In this document: positions 33,926 to 34,208 of the stretch, piece by piece
Layout of the letters: every line of letters starts with the position of its first letter
How positions within the stretch are numbered: the stretch's first letter is position 1
Source of the DNA: Acidobacteriota bacterium
GTDB taxonomy: Bacteria > Acidobacteriota > Terriglobia > 20CM-2-55-15
DNA length: 34,208 bases
NCBI GenBank assembly: GCA_003222815.1
Contig: QHXC01000165.1
Span: 1-34,208, forward strand
Reading direction: 5' to 3'
The notes under the pieces: model-generated
Told to the model about the DNA's origin: nothing
What the model saw: only the letters and a program-made list of their open reading frames with translations
The model's database searches: none
Position numbers and translations under genes: made by a program

Positions 33926-33999
33926 ATTTCCGAAAGTCTCTTCGGGAATGACCACCTCGGCTGCGCCCTCCTGTTCCAGGGGGGAATAAGGAGCAAGTC

Positions 34000-34208
34000 A
34001 TGTTTAAGCGGATGAGCCTGACGTTGTTGTTTGTCGCGATTCTCTCTGTCGGCGCTTTGGCCCAGCAAGCACCACTCCAGAAGATTGCGATCAACTTCCC
34101 TACGCGAAGCGGGGCGTCATGGCCGATGTTTATGGCGAAAGAGGGAGGGTACTACCAGAAATACGGGCTCGATGTGAACCTGGTGTTTGGCGCCGGAACG
34201 ATTGGCGT
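34000..34208 (+). CDS. ABC transporter substrate-binding protein, NMT1/SsuA-like (partial, cut by right edge)
   Basis: The ORF track omits it because it runs off the window. ATG 34000 follows AAGGAG by 6 nt. The first 69 codons give a signal peptide (LTLLFVAILSVGALAQQ), then APLQKIAINFPTRSGASWPMFMAKEGGYYQKYGLDVNLVFGAG, the familiar opening of NMT1/THI5-like and NitT/TauT periplasmic binding proteins (xxxAKExGYYxKxGLDV). The family binds sulfonates, pyrimidine precursors, aromatic acids and other small ligands. The ligand here is unknown; proximity to the LigJ-like gene would suit an aromatic acid or its derivative. Confidence 0.8.
   Translation, partial: MFKRMSLTLLFVAILSVGALAQQAPLQKIAINFPTRSGASWPMFMAKEGGYYQKYGLDVNLVFGAGTIG

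Noticed and set aside
1-34208. CRISPR array, tRNA or rRNA genes, prophage or integrase
   Set aside because: No regularly spaced repeats, cloverleaf with 3' CCA or rRNA-like sequence and no phage or integrase protein was seen on either strand by eye; no search program was run.

Overview
This 34.2 kb window looks like a piece of an Acidobacteriota chromosome, probably from an uncultured soil-type lineage (Bryobacter/Solibacter/Vicinamibacter-like). The reasons are family content and style: an ankyrin protein next to a DUF1592 cytochrome and a DUF1552 protein, the tail of an Oar-like TonB receptor, an LVIVD propeller, many Tat-exported enzymes, good Shine-Dalgarno sites and many ATGA overlaps. 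That assignment is inference from gene content; no rRNA, tRNA, CRISPR, phage or transposase gene was seen.

Layout. 1-2821 (minus): a tightly overlapping operon of a penicillin-binding transpeptidase, a SpoIID/LytB-like protein and a membrane-anchored beta-propeller that runs off the left edge. The propeller is absent from the supplied ORF track. 2995-3682 (minus): a VapBC-type toxin-antitoxin pair. 3792-4086: a terminator hairpin and a fold-back repeat. 4103-5821 (minus): a secreted ankyrin protein. 6078-10460 (plus), divergent from it: DUF1592 cytochrome, DUF1552 Tat protein and a frameshifted small c-type cytochrome. 10502-12244 (minus): S-adenosylhomocysteine hydrolase whose 3' end is lost and replaced by the decayed tail of a TonB-dependent receptor. 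12614-15365 (plus): a coiled-coil membrane protein, a small membrane protein, a single-domain response regulator and a DinB-like protein. 15436-16317 (minus): a Tat-exported sugar-isomerase-like TIM barrel.

16447-19993 (plus): a cobalt-type nitrile hydratase cluster (alpha with a Tat signal but broken by a deletion, beta, accessory protein), then a fossil of a DUF4440 gene, then a YtcJ-like amidohydrolase. 20121-22186: STAS protein, two tiny membrane proteins coupled to an outer-membrane barrel, and a small acidic protein. 22214-28309: an RND efflux operon (microprotein, adaptor, pump, outer-membrane factor). Two near-identical ~198 bp MITE-like elements bracket the microprotein-adaptor part in inverted orientation; the pump lost TM11 through a frameshifting deletion, and the outer-membrane factor has an in-frame TGA and a further apparent deletion. 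28540-31130: an OFA-type MFS transporter convergent with malonyl-CoA decarboxylase. 31413-34208: LVIVD protein, LigJ-like amidohydrolase and an NMT1-type ABC substrate-binding protein, probably one catabolic/uptake unit cut by the right edge.

The most striking global feature is the density of broken genes: six separate loci (cytochrome, SAH hydrolase/TonB receptor, nitrile hydratase alpha, DUF4440, RND pump, outer-membrane factor) carry deletions, frameshifts or stops, while neighbouring long ORFs are intact. This is either a genome in deletion-driven decay or a flawed metagenomic assembly; read mapping would decide. The best candidates for new biology are the Tat-tagged nitrile hydratase, the MITE-bracketed RND adaptor and the transpeptidase/SpoIID/propeller operon.
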